Below, piece after piece: positions 49,491-60,952 of a stretch of DNA of 64,000 nucleotides. The notes under the pieces were generated by a model. The model did no database searches. It was not told the origin of the DNA and saw only the letters and a list, made by a program, of their open reading frames with translations. The DNA comes from Oscheius dolichura (taxonomy: Eukaryota > Nematoda > Chromadorea > Rhabditida > Rhabditidae). Within the stretch, counting starts at the first letter, position 1. Every line of letters begins with the position of its first letter. The stretch spans positions 7,440,001 to 7,504,000 of the forward strand of contig OW051492.1 in NCBI GenBank assembly GCA_932521035.1, given 5' to 3'. A program made the translations under genes and the position numbers.

Positions 49491-49496
49491 AATAAA
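49491..49496 (+). terminator. Poly(A) signal of the UNC-14/RUSC-type gene
   Basis: AATAAA 134 bp after the stop codon, followed by a T-rich tract at 49507-49516. Confidence 0.6.
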
Positions 49497-49751
49497 GATA
49501 TTTATTCTTTTTTTTTCGATGTTCTCCCATTCCAGCTGACTATAATGTGACTTTGATTTACGATCCATCTCGGCACGGTGTAATATTCGAGCCTCCCGGC
49601 AAGATTAAAGGGGAGATCAGTTTACCCTCTGATCGGAGATTGCGCCGGAAAGTTCGCTTTTCACTATGACGGGCAGACGAGGGAGGATACCTCTGGAAAG
49701 CGGGGAAGAGAGCAATGTTTCCCTTTTTTTAGGAGAAGCGACTTGAAGGCA

Positions 49752-49774
49752 AGGCACCCGTAAAATGTCGGCAG
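49752..49774. repeat. Single left arm of the 23-bp repeat family
   Basis: GGCACCCGTAAAA then TGTCGGCAG matches the left arm of the palindromic family; no right arm is found within about 150 bp. Confidence 0.7.
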
Positions 49775-50264
49775 CTCCGCGGCATGCCGCGTTCTGTTGC
49801 CTCCTGATCAGCGAGTAAATACTCCAACCCTTGAGGTTCGTAGTCGAGAAGGCCCTTAGAATGAAGTGGACTTCTAAATTTTGGACAGCCTTCCAAAGAG
49901 AAGGCCATAAGGTAAGATAGAGGATATATAGAAGTCATTTGTCCTTTCCCCATTATCTCCCTTCCAAGTAGAGAAGAGAGTTTCAACACCACCAAAGCTG
50001 ACCTTTTTCAGCTGTTTTCGAATGTTCCCTGGGGAAAGATTCCATCTGACAGGGGGGAGACATCTCCAATTTTCGTGACCAGCAATGTTCATCCCTTTCT
50101 CCGGCCACCACTAATTCAGCCATTCACAAGCAGCCATGCGCTTCCGGGAGAACACAAAGACAGGAAAAAGAGGGAGAGAGGCAAGGCGCTGAGCTTTATT
50201 TTTTGGCTTCGTTTGAGGGTGGTTTGGCGGGGTTTTTGAGAAGAGGAGGAGGAAGTCGCAGTGG

Positions 50265-51410
50265 CTAGATGCTGTTCTGAAACAGAGGTTTAGATAGAAG
50301 GAATGCGACGTGACCCACCTCTGGTCGTCGCTGGAAGAGGAATTGGGAGTGGTGGAGGAACTGGGCCTCGTCGGACACGTGGGAGTGCATGAAGCTGGGG
50401 CTGAAGGTGTTCGACTGGGCCAGGGCGAAGCCGGCCCCGGCCAGCGCGTCGAAGGCCTTCTCCAGGTTGTTGTGTTTCAGGAAGAACCGCGACGTGTAGC
50501 GGTCCTCCTCGAAGTCGTTGCCCCCGCCGTCGCGGCACTCGTTCAGCGTGTCCGAGAAGACCGTCCGGCAGACGGTCACCTTCCCCGAGACAACGATTCT
50601 CAATATTTTGCGGAAGGTGACTTCGGGGTTGAGGCGGCCGGCCGAGAGGGCCGCGTGGCAGGCGACAGAAATGGTCGCGGGGGAGGCGGCCTCTGCCAGG
50701 CGGGACAGTCCCAGTTTTCGGGCTTCTGCCGCCAGGGAACCTGGAAGGATCCCTTTTTTAGTAATGATATTAAAAGGAATAGTCTCATCTAATGGAAAAT
50801 TTGGTATATTTCTCATGGAAAGAGCGTTTGGAAGTCGCTGTTCGTCTTGATTTGGTATTTTACCCGTATTTTATGTACTGTAAACATATTTGCTCCAGTT
50901 TTTTGCTGTTCTTCCTTGTAAAACACTGCTATCTATTTTACAATGACAAAAACGCGAAAAATTGCATTTGCTAGGTGAATTCAAAGTTCATGAACTTTTA
51001 GAAATATATGAATGAGCGTTTACACGTCACCCCTTTTATAGGGCTGTTTCATTTTTAAAGTTCGCTTATTATTTTGTAAAAAACCTCAGAAAAACGCCCC
51101 AACAAGTGAAAATTGAAGGATGCGATTGGATACGATTGCTTTCAATTGCTCTCTTCCGTTTCCGCCTCGAAAAATAAATCTGCCCCGAAAAATAAGAGAA
51201 CTCACCCCACTGGTCGAACCCTTCCGGCACCACGAGTCTCATGTCCTCCCTCCTCAGGGCGTCGAGCAGCAGAGCCACGAGATGAGCCGGACTGTCCTCG
51301 GTGGCCCGGCCGGCCTCCGCCGCCAATCGGCTGAAGGGGGCACGAGCCAGCGTCTTGCTGGTGGTGGACAGGGTCGCCCCTCCGGCACAGCGCAGCTCAA
51401 CGACCTCCAT
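50265..51410 (-). CDS. KCTD8/12/16-type protein, GABA-B auxiliary subunit family
   Basis: Vertebrate KCTD8/12/16 bind GABA-B receptors through a T1/BTB domain and shape G-protein signalling through a C-terminal H1 domain. Exon 1 (start ATG 51410 after a TTCTCAG acceptor) encodes a diverged T1 domain: VELRCAGGATLSTTSKTLAR, LLLDALRREDMRLVVPEGFD. A ~460-bp intron leads to SLAAEARKLGLSRLAEA. The H1 domain is the stronger evidence: FRKILRIVVSGKVTVCRTVF, SDTLNECRDG, RYTSRFFLKHNNLEKAFDAL, AGAGFALAQSNTFSPS, ending FLFQRRPE-NSI at TAG 50265. The T1 domain is shorter and less conserved than usual, so tetramer formation is uncertain. Confidence 0.82.
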
Positions 51411-52247
51411 CTGAGAAAAGAAAAGAAACGGGCTAATTTGGTGGCTGGGTGGAATAAAAGAAGAGAACCCCCCGCCCCAGTGGATTGATTGTTTGTTGTA
51501 GGGGCCACATATTGCCCGGGTAATAGAGCACCGCCACTGGAGGAGGGGTGATTCATCTCTTTTTTGGAAGGGGGAGGTGAGGAGAGCAGTCCCGAAGGAA
51601 CGCCTGTTTTGGCGGCAAAATTCGTTTGAGAGAGCAAAGGAATCCGTCAATTGGCGGGCTTTTGGGACCAACTAAAGATAGCCGCCGGGACTCTTTGGCC
51701 TCTCCGGAGAAATTCAGAAGGAGAGCCACTTCTCCGGGGGAATACCACCAACGGCGTGATTAGCGCGACTCAAGAGCAATGAGAGGAGAACACGCGATGG
51801 GCGTGGAGGAGCAAATTCAACTTTCTCTCTGCAATTGACATTTAAAATGTGAGCAAAACAAGAGAAGCTAGAGTCTTCCTAGAGGCTAAGCTGTGCTCAG
51901 AGGTCTCCTCAAAATACCTCGTACATCACTTTCGCCAGTCTTATGGCCAGCATAAAATGAGGCTCCAATTGAGAGACTCAAGGAAGATGTAATTCCTCCC
52001 ACACTGCCAATTACTGCTAATATTGCCACTACGTTGAAGAAAAGCAAAATGAAACGGCGAGCTTGTGGGCTAGAAGGAGAGTAGTTAGCGAAGAATTATG
52101 ACCCATAAATCCTTTGGACATTGCCGCAAGAAGAAGACGGAAGTGGCTGCTGCAGATGTGACTAAAAATCTATGCACCGTGCAAAATATCAATATATTTA
52201 TTCACATTCAAAAACAATCATCATAAATTGAGAACAAAAACAAATTT
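51411..52247. other. KCTD 5' flank and SAFB-like 3' flank
   Basis: 837 bp without a supported gene. Composition changes from GC-rich to AT-rich at about 51800-52150. Confidence 0.5.
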
Positions 52248-54982
52248 TCAAAATTGCCGCTGTCGACGATATTTATCAAAATCGATGCGGGTATTTGAGG
52301 GGGCAGATCCAGTCCCATAATTGCTCCAGTTAGCACCTAAATATTTGCAAGTAACAAAGGTGAAGAGAAATACGAACCTTCATTAGCTTTTACTCCCCAA
52401 TTGTTCTCTGCCGGAATGCCAGACCAACTGCCGCCACCATTGCTCCATGCTCCACTAGATGCTGGAGGGGCACGTGCTCCATGATCATATACACGGCCAG
52501 AAGCTATACAAACATTTGATTTGAATGCGATGTCAACTTACCATTTACACCGCTGGAATATGATTCACGTGATCCATAATAGTTTTGACCACTGGACATA
52601 GTTCCAGTCACATCCCTAAAAGTCCACCGGTAACAATTATTTTTTTTTAAAACCTGTTGTAGCCTCGCCCACCATAACTAGATCCTGCAGGTCTTGATGG
52701 TGGCATTTCATGTCTAGCAGCATCGCGACGTGGCTCTCCATAGCGCGAGTCACGATGAACAGAAGTATGTGATTCTCTGTGGCTATCATGACGGCTTCGG
52801 CTGCGGTCTCCAGACAGCGCAAGCGGACGACGTTCATCAGTGCGCGAAGAGTGATGCTCACGGTCACGGGTAGCAATAGGTCTAAATAAGTTTTATTGAC
52901 TTTTCTATGGTAGACTAGGAAGCCGCGCGCCACCGGCTAGTTAGTTAGTTAGTTAGCATTGGTTAGTGCAAATGTACATCCCAAAATATATAGATAAATG
53001 CAAATTTTGAGTTAAAACTAACCGGTCGTGTGGACGATGAGATTCTCCAGAAGGTCGCGAAGTATATCTGTCATCTCTCCTTGTGGCAGAAGATCCATGA
53101 CGAACAGTCTCGGTGCGGTGACGGCTGAAAATATTCGTATTATCAATTAATTACTACAAAAACAAAAAATTTTGACCCATTTTAAACAACAAATACAAGA
53201 GTCGTGGGAATATCTTCTTGAAGAGGTGCAGCAGTAAGATATCTACACGTAGACTTCCAGGGCTACGGCTCAACTGGCGAGATAGGAGGGCTACTTCGCT
53301 TTCACCGATGTCGTACTGGATGAAGAACAGAGTCCCCTACTAACCTTGAGCCTCCTTGAGTAGCAGCTCTTTCATAGGCCGCCAGTTGAGCCTGTTGTTT
53401 CAAGAGTTGAAGCTCCAGTTTCTCTCTTTCAATTTTTTCGCGTTCCGCTCGTAAGCGTTCTTTCTCTTTTTCCAGTTCCATTTCCGCAGCACGTCGACGT
53501 AATTCATCTTCTCGGTCACGTTGTCTTTCCCGATCAGCATCGCTTCTTCCATAACTTTCTACTCTTCTAGATGGAGGTGTATGACGGACATGAGGACGTG
53601 AAAGGCGGCTCGAAATAGATGACGGACGGAATGGTCGGTTGCTGGTGGTTATCGGAGGTCGTCTTGCAGCAGTAATAGTTTTTCGGAAGTCACGCCGAGG
53701 TTCTCTGATAGGTTCGCGACGTGATTTGGCATCTTTAGAATGATCTAAACTTAGAGTTACAGAAATAACAGAAGAGGCAGAATTGGTATACGAGTTCTCC
53801 TATGTGTAGAAAACGAACCAGCGTCTCGTTTTTCTCGATCCTTTTCCCGTTCCTTCCCATTATCGTTGTTCTTCTTTTCGATGCCTTTCCCGTCTTCTTT
53901 ATGTTCCTTTTCATCTTTCTTGGTTTCCGATTTGTGTTCCTCTGTTGTAGCTTTAGTTGTCTCTTTTTTTGAAAGGGATGCACTGGCAGCAGCGGCTGCC
54001 TTAGAACTCATGTTGCTAGCATTGCCCTAAACAGGCAGTGAATACGAACGACGGCGTACGGTCACAAGAAAGAACAAATTGAAAATAGGTCAAACCTTCT
54101 CTATAGTAATAACTGATCCATTCCATGGCTTGTTATCTTGCGCGTTATAGCACTTCTCCACCATTTCAGCTTCGCCTACTGTGACTAGTCCAAATGTTTT
54201 CCCGGGAGTTTTTTTAGAAGTAAAAATTTTGGCTCTTATAACTTTTCCATGTTGAGAGAACAGTTCCTAAATATATTTAGAACTCTTTATTGTTAGAAAC
54301 AAACTCTGAGGTCAGCTGCTTTCGTAGAAGGGTTCAATCCACGAACCCAAAACATGCACACCGGATCATTAGCATGAGAATGCCCGTTTTTAGGAGCCTC
54401 ATTCATTTTTTCGGAAGGTTGCTCATTAAGTGGATCTTCTAACTGTTCTTCTTCGCCTTGCACAGGCTCTTCTTCTCCATCTTCATCTTTTGTCACATTT
54501 TGTTGAGATTCTTCACCATCTTGACTAGACTTTTCTGTCGCTTCTTCTCCTCCGTCATCGCAAGACACATCTACTGAAAACTATAATAAGTTGGAACTTT
54601 CCAAAAACAACCATCTGGTGTATTATCCTCCCCATCAGTTCTTTCTGCATCCATAGCTGCTTTTTGATCTTCTTTCGCTTTTTGTGGTGTCAAAGGAACA
54701 TAAGATTCGCTCACAAAAAACTTGAATGTAACAGGATCGTGCCCCTCAGCTTTTAGAGCCTAAAAATATTTTTAGTGGTATTTAGCCAATATCTTCTCTT
54801 ACTTTCACACACTTATTAGCTAATTAATGGATAATTAATCGTTTCGAAAATCTTACCTTTTCAAGTCTATCAGTTAGAATGATCTTGATACCGTTTTTAT
54901 CTAGTCCGCGCTTATCTAGTTCCGACTTCAGTTCGGTGACTCTAAGCTCTGTTAGAAGCTTTGATTCTCCTTCAGCAGTCAT
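52248..54982 (-). CDS. SAFB/SLTM-like SAP and RRM protein
   Basis: Nuclear scaffold-attachment/RNA-binding factor. Start ATG 54982 lies directly after a TCTTCAG acceptor. SAP domain: LLTELRVTELKSELDKRGLD, KNGIKIILTDRLEK. An acidic Glu-rich stretch follows (54410-54560), then one RRM: CMFWVRGLNPSTKAADLR (RNP2) and GKTFGLVTVGEAEMVEKCYN (RNP1). After that come a Lys/Glu-rich segment, an Arg/Glu coiled region (near 53400-53540) and an Arg/Gly/Tyr/Ser tail ending DKYRRQRQF at TGA 52248. Order SAP-acidic-RRM-RE-rich-G-rich equals that of SAFB proteins. Introns mostly 35-60 nt, with longer ones near 52890-53030 and 53130-53340; the first of these carries a (TTAG)n tract at 52936-52956. Confidence 0.88.
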
Positions 54983-55607
54983 CTGAAGATACAAGTGTAA
55001 ACATACATGTAATATAACAAATAGGAGCATTGAGAAAATATAAAAAATGAGGAAAAGAGTAGAATGGGCAAGAGAATGAAAGAAAAGCAATCAATAACAG
55101 ATGGGGCAGTAATACCGCCCCAGCGCTTTACACAGCTCGCCGCCCGAAACAAATCTTGGAAAGGACGTGATCACGTACTGAATTGTTTCTATTGAAATGT
55201 TTCTCATCTGAATGCATCAAGAACTCTCTACTGGCTCATCGGATTTCATTTCTGTCTTTTGCAATCGATAGATCACATTGAATTGTTGTCTAATGAGTTT
55301 CGGCAGCAAGATCTGACAATTCTATCTATTGAAAATATCAAATATAGTAGTAAAATTGTTGTCATTCAATTATATTTCACTCCTGAGATCCCAAAAAACT
55401 CATTAGACGACAATTCGATGTGCTTTATCAATTGCAAAAAACAGAAACAAAATCCTATGTGTTAATAACGAGTTCTTGATGCATTACGAAAAGATGCAAA
55501 ATTATAGAACAAAATTTGAAATTTTTGTTTCGCGGGTGATATTCTCTTTGCTTTAAAAATATTTTACTCAATATGCTGTCATCGGATTTGTCTGATTTTG
55601 ACGGCAA
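54983..55607. other. Divergent region with inverted-repeat element
   Basis: Lies between the SAFB-like start and the small basic-protein start; most of it is the 275-bp inverted-repeat element at 55211-55485. AT-rich elsewhere. Confidence 0.6.
55211..55485. mobile_element. Long-arm terminal inverted-repeat element
   Basis: Two ~90-bp inverted arms (55211-55300 and 55396-55485) flank a 95-bp spacer. The outer 16 bp (AATGCATCAAGAACTC) are identical and the inner part is about 85% identical (e.g. GTCTAATGAGTTT in both). No coding capacity. No clear target duplication is visible at the ends. Consistent with a non-autonomous foldback or MITE-type element. Confidence 0.75.
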
Positions 55608-55955
55608 ATGCCTGTTCACATCAAGAGCAACATTTTGACACCAAGCATTATGGAAAAGTATTCAAAAAACTATTTTTGAACACCAAATGTAATTTTGCTG
55701 AACAAAATTCATGAGGGCTGCATTTCTCTTCAATTCTTCTGTATTTTCTATTTTTCTCTTTCTCCATATAGCAATTCGGGGCCGATAAAACCAGAGAAAC
55801 CATCAAAAACGCATAAAATCAAATTTAGCATTGGAGACGCCCGACCTTTAAAGTGCCGGGTTCGGCGAGCTGTGTACAATGACACAATGACAGGCGAGGC
55901 AAAAAAAAGAATATGGGTACAGCAAATAAGAACGGCTACTAACGAAACTGATTAG
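55608..55955 (+). CDS. Small basic protein, unknown
   Basis: Exon 55608-55657 (MPVHIKSNILTPSIME) joins through a 114-nt intron (GTATTC...ATATAG) to exon 55772-55955. The junction keeps frame and gives about 77 residues: NSGPIKPEKPSKTHKIKFSI, then RPLKCRVRRAVYNDTMTGEA and a C-terminus ending TATNETD. Strongly basic, resembling a nucleic-acid-binding or small ribosome-associated protein, but no family is recognised. It lies 122 bp after the inverted-repeat element, which may sit in its promoter. Confidence 0.45.
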
Positions 55956-56124
55956 TCTAAGTTACTTAGGAGGAATATTTTACAACATAAAATCAAAATA
56001 ATTTTGCTTCTTCGAAAGCATAGATTTACCAAATAGTCTTCAATTTCGATTTTTATAAGCATGATTCAAACTCAACAATAATAAATAAGTACACCGATAA
56101 TACAACTACAAAAAACAGACAATA

Positions 56125-59100
56125 TCAGATAATTGCAAATTGGTTATAAATGACATCCCGAATTTTGTAATATTCCAGGCCAGCGCATCCTTCGACGTGA
56201 AATCTGCCCGCTTCGTTGCGCTTGATAGACGCAATACCTAAACAATAAAAAGAAAGCTATAGGAAAAAATCTAGTATATACCGTTTATGTAAAGAACGCC
56301 AGAGGAAAACTCTGCTTGATAACCAGCATTTACAAGGATCTGTTTTAAGTCCGACAACTTTGGATCATTTACAAAAACAGCCTGTAATTAAATTTTTAAA
56401 TAAAGTTTAAACGTTTGCACCTGATGACTTGGTATAGACGAGTGTGTTAACGCCTCTAAATGGAACACATTCGGCCGTTTTCTCTGCAATTGCCGCTGAC
56501 TTTCAATAGATCCTGCTGAATTTTCTTCTTCGTTCTCTACTTCCATAGGCTCATCCTCTGTGTTTTCGGAAGCATTGTTTTTCTTTTCTTCTTCCACTTT
56601 GTTCCTTCGCAGAATACGAGCATCAATCCAAGATAATTCAGCGTCTCGTACCTACGAGCAAGTAGGTAAAAAAATTGAAAACACACCGGTTGAAACATCA
56701 TTTGAGTCATAACAGCATCACTCAGAGTAACTTGATATATATGCGACTCAACGGTAGCATCAACGATTTGACCAAGATTTGGTGAAAAAATTCTGCCCTG
56801 AAAAACAGGCATCACATATGATTTGCCAATAATACCTGCACGATTCCACTATCGTGAGCGTACTGTGCCAAATGTCGTGTTGCTTCTTTAGAACCATGAA
56901 CAATAATCAGTTGTTTAGGTTTAATTTGTGCCAATATTTTTTTAATGGATTCTCCATCAGATCGTCCTTCAAAGTCGATAAACTCTAATTTGCAAAGAAC
57001 CTAAATTTTGATTTATGTGGAAAAGAATGGAAAATAGTTACCTCTAATTTTTGGTGATATGAGATACACTTTGTTGGCCATTCTTCCACTTTCGATTGCT
57101 CTTTTACTACTTTTTCTTCGATACCGGCTTCTTTCTTTATTGCGTCATCGTCATCATTATTATCAACAGACTAAAAATGATGTATTCAGGAAAATGTAAT
57201 GGCGCACTTCGGTAATTATATTATCGTTTGTAATATACTCTTCTGGCCGTATCACCTCGCCGTAGTCGTCCCATCTTACTTTATCTTCAACATAAGGAAA
57301 CATTGGATATGTTTTCTTGGTTTGCTTGAAAAACGCCGACCTAGACATATGCACATATTGATTCAATTAATCCATACTTTTGTTGTAATTCAAATTTTAA
57401 CATTATATCATATGGATGTTCCAAAGCGAGCTGATTCATTGCTTGTATAGCTGGAAGATGGGTAACCGAATTTGTCGGCGCTGCAGAAATAGTTGATGAT
57501 TGTGCTCTGATTGTGGAAATAACTGTAATTTCTACAAGTTAAACATATGAAAAAGGTTGTACTCGGCCCGGGAGCAGAAGGTGCAGTAACTGGTTTCATT
57601 CCGGTTACCTGCGCTACAGCGTTAGCTAACGCTTCATCATCTTCGCTGTCCTCATCTTCGTCATCATCTCGGGATACTCCTACTCTTGCGTTTCTTCTCG
57701 TTTGTTCTAATCTAAATGCATACAGTACATAATAATCTTAAGATCCATACCTTAGTCTAGCTGCTTCCTGTTCCTTTTCTAGTTTTCTTCTTTTATACTG
57801 CTCTAACTCCATTCCCTCGAGTCGTATTCTTCTTTTCACCTGTAACATATATTTGAAAAAAGTTCCTTCTCTTACCTCAATTTGAACTTGTCTATTTGCG
57901 TTACGAGAAGGATCAGTCATAGCTATTAATTTAGAAGCTAGCGTTCTAGTTCCAGCTCTGCCTATATTAGAAATATGCAGAGGATAAGGAATAAAAACTC
58001 ACAGGTTAAAATTATACAATTCCTCGTGTCTGAGCTCCATTCCAAGAATAACTCGCGAGAAAATCCCGATTCCATATCGGTACCACTACAAAGAACCACC
58101 TAAAATGTTACTACCGTTAGTTTAAAATATCTTCCAAGAACCTTCGGAGATCTAACCCTTGCAAGCTCTGCCAGCGAATGACACAATTGGACGTTACGAA
58201 ATGAAAACGGGTTATATCGGCCACTTTCAAAAGATCTAAACGAATAAAAAAATTTAAACAAATTGTAGCTTACTTCAAAATTTTCTCCGACATCCATTCC
58301 ACCTGGGATTTAGCAAAATCCACAACAGTTGAAGCTACATGACTAAGCATCACCAAATTATAGTTAGATAATCCAGCATCAGAGCTACAAACCAAGTACT
58401 TTAGAATTCAAACCTACTTACTTGGCCCACAGTCCATCAAGCAAATGAGCAATTTCCAAAATTCTTCCTGCCGTGTCAATAACTACTAAACAATCTCCTC
58501 CGCCTTTCACCGTTCTAATATTAATGTTTACAAAAATGCCCATTTTTACTTACGTCAGCATTTTTGTCACAAGTTCTTCGTCACGGTCTCTTCGTTTACT
58601 TTGGCTATATGCTGCATTGTATGCATCAGTAATAAACAGATGAGGTCGAACAATATCTGCAGATTGTTTAAAAGTTACGAAAAATGTTATCTTACTATCA
58701 AAAAGTGCTCCGTTTAGATGTCGTTCTTTTTTATGATTATAGTCAACAGCGTAAATAATTTCCTCGTCTCCTTGCTTGCTTATTTTCCAAATAGCTCCTC
58801 CAATCATGTGGCCTGCAGCTATAGGTGTAAACTGTATGCCGCTATCTCCTTTTAACAAAATCTGTGGCCCTAATATGTAGACGAAGATAAACAAATTTAC
58901 CGTTTGATTATATTTAACCTGTTGAACTCGCTCAAAAGCTGTGTCAACGTCATCCAATGAAAATAAATCAAAGTCTTCGACTGCTAAGTGACCGTTAACC
59001 CAGTCATACATAAACATTTGGCCCATTTTAAATACTGGCACCTAGGTAGCAGATAAATATTTTAAAATGTATAAACTAACGGTAGCGTAAACTGGACAGT

Positions 59101-59421
59101 TTAGACCACATTTTGCAACCAAATATGGAAGAGCACCTAAATGCGCAATGTCAGGATAAGTTATGAGGACGGCATTAATCTGTAACACGAGAATTGCGAT
59201 TTAAAAAGTTCCATCACGTTTTGTACTCGGTCTTTTACTGCAGCGATATAACTAAAATCGAAAGTATCGTCCCATCCACAGTCTAACAAAACGTACGAGT
59301 CGTCAAGCTGGAAAATTTTAAACTAACATACAGCAAACTATCTTCTTGCCTGAAGTAGATAGGATAATGGCCCGTCATCTTTTACTCCTGACAATGCTTC
59401 AAGTTTAACGATTGAGGTCAT
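56125..59421 (-). CDS. CPSF2: Cleavage and polyadenylation specificity factor subunit 2 (CPSF100)
   Basis: Catalytically inactive metallo-beta-lactamase partner of CPSF73 in pre-mRNA and histone 3' processing. Start ATG 59421 ([17 protein letters not shown]). Blocks: [40 protein letters not shown], where active paralogues have HxHx[42 protein letters not shown]; and [20 protein letters not shown]. Then come a beta-CASP domain, an acidic linker at 57600-57680 and the conserved C-terminus, near [20 protein letters not shown], stop TGA 56125. The active-site His residues are missing as in all CPSF100. At least fifteen introns of about 35-60 nt. Confidence 0.94.
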
Positions 59422-59545
59422 AAAGTGAGATCTGTCTTATTATCTAAATTAGCTTATGAAAATAAATGAAAGAATATTGAGATATCATACAAGCGATAAC
59501 ATAGGAAATGAAATTCACGATATGATAAATAATTTATTTTTCTAA

Positions 59546-60454
59546 TTACTCTTTCAAAAATTTAGTTATGGCATCAATAAATAAGCTAGGCTGATCGGCG
59601 TGGACCCAATGGTTGGCATTTGGGATAGATTCAAATTTAACCTCTGGAAATAAGCATCGAATCGTAGAACGATGATCGTCTGGTACATAATTACTATTTC
59701 CGCCATATAAAAATAAAGTGGCGCCTCTGAAGGCGCCTGACGGTATGGAAAATCCTAATATATCGTCTACATGGTCATCGATGACATCAATATTGCATTT
59801 CCAGTCAAACGATCCATCGTCTCTAGCCTGTAGATTAGTAAGTAAAAACTGCCGTACAGATAGATCGGGTATAGCTGTTTCCAAATCTTTCAGTATTTCT
59901 TGACGGGTACGTCGCATATCTATATTGCGCATGGCGGCGATGTAGTCTCGAAATTTGACACTTGATGGTGAATATCCTTTGGGTGAAACGTCTTCTATTA
60001 TCAGCTTCTTTAGTAGTGCTCCACCTTCGGGTTCGACTGCCAGACGCATTGCTGCTTTTCCCCCCATTGAATGCCCTAGGAGATTCACCTGTGACAGATA
60101 AAAATTAACAAATTCAAATATAAATCAAACCTTGTCAAACCGATCCTCCTCTTGTTTACTTTTGATAAAGTCCATAATATCAACAGCATGGTCGGCATAG
60201 GTCATAGTATTCGCTCTTGGAGATGCGCCATGATTCCTCAAATCCAATGTATAAATAACGGATCCTAATTTCCTTTGCAAGGCCTTTGCAACACTATTCC
60301 AATTTGTTTTTTGTCCGAAAAGCCCGTGACATACAATTAGTGGTGGAAGTGCTCTGTCCTTCTGAGGATCACCATAGCGAGCAAAGCTCAAGGGAACTGA
60401 CTTACTCGTCATAATAGTCCTCTTCAGAAAAATGCGCTGATTTCTGATTAACAT
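59546..60454 (-). CDS. ABHD11: ABHD11-like alpha/beta hydrolase
   Basis: Serine hydrolase of the ABHD11 group (mitochondrial in mammals, where it protects the 2-oxoglutarate dehydrogenase complex). Start ATG 60454 gives a basic N-terminus (MLIRNQRIFLKRTIMTSKSV) that could be a mitochondrial presequence; ATG 60412 is an alternative. Motifs: oxyanion region PLIVCHGLFGQKTNWNSVA, DLRNHGASPR, nucleophile GHSMGGKAAMRLAV, IIEDVSPKGYSP and the catalytic His in NANHWVHADQPSLF. One intron of about 37 nt near 60090-60126. About 290 residues, normal for the family. Stop at 59546-59548. Confidence 0.92.
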
Positions 60455-60952
60455 CTAGAAAAAGGCTAAATTGTTTAGGAGATGCAGGATCGAGAAAATA
60501 TTGTAAGAATTTTAAAGCAATTTCAAAGCAAGCAGCATCAAAACATGTGAATAATTTATTATATTACAAACACGGCAGACGAATTTACGACGTTTCAAAA
60601 TGCACGTTTCTTTCCAAAGGTGGTCTGTGAAGAAAGTTATTTCACAAAGTTTCAGAATCATTTTACTTCCTGACCACCTTTGGAAGAAGCTAAAAAAGGA
60701 ACGACTAAAAAGTTTAGAAATACCAATCAAAATAAATATTCGGTGTTTACAGGCCGTCATCTGGAATATGTCGTTTTCTACAAATACTGGAAAGATGAGA
60801 ATATGGAGCATATTGTAACGCCGTAAAACAGATAATGACTAGTGGAAGGCGAATTTTTTACACTTCGGCAAGATCTAGAGGGGAAAGCTTCTATTTGAAA
60901 AGTAGCACTTTCCGTTGAACCCGTCATGTCTCAAAAATACGAGACTTTATAA
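60455..60952. other. Intergenic with small hairpin
   Basis: 498 bp, AT-rich, containing the inverted repeat at 60612-60685. Open frames on both strands are unconvincing. Confidence 0.5.
60612..60685. repeat. Short inverted repeat
   Basis: TTCCAAAGGTGGTC (60612-60625) is inverted exactly at 60672-60685 with a 46-bp spacer, inside which TGTGAA and TTCACA can also pair. Unrelated in sequence to the GC-rich palindromic family. Confidence 0.75.

Larger units (their letters stand above)
49358..50264. other. Convergent intergenic, RUN gene and KCTD gene
   Basis: About 900 bp of 3' flanks. Contains the AATAAA at 49491, a single palindromic-repeat arm at 49752-49774, and a GC-rich palindrome CCGCGGCATGCCGCG at about 49777-49791. 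No gene supported. Confidence 0.5.

Noticed and set aside
52936-52956. (TTAG)n tract as telomeric repeat
   Set aside because: Tetranucleotide TTAG, not the nematode TTAGGC, and it lies in an intron of the SAFB-like gene; a simple microsatellite.
60731-60815. Possible PH-domain fragment similar to anillin (FYKYWKDENMEH)
   Set aside because: Resembles the anillin sequence FFWKYPEDESMEK only over about 15 residues and needs shifts in alignment; too weak to call a pseudogene.
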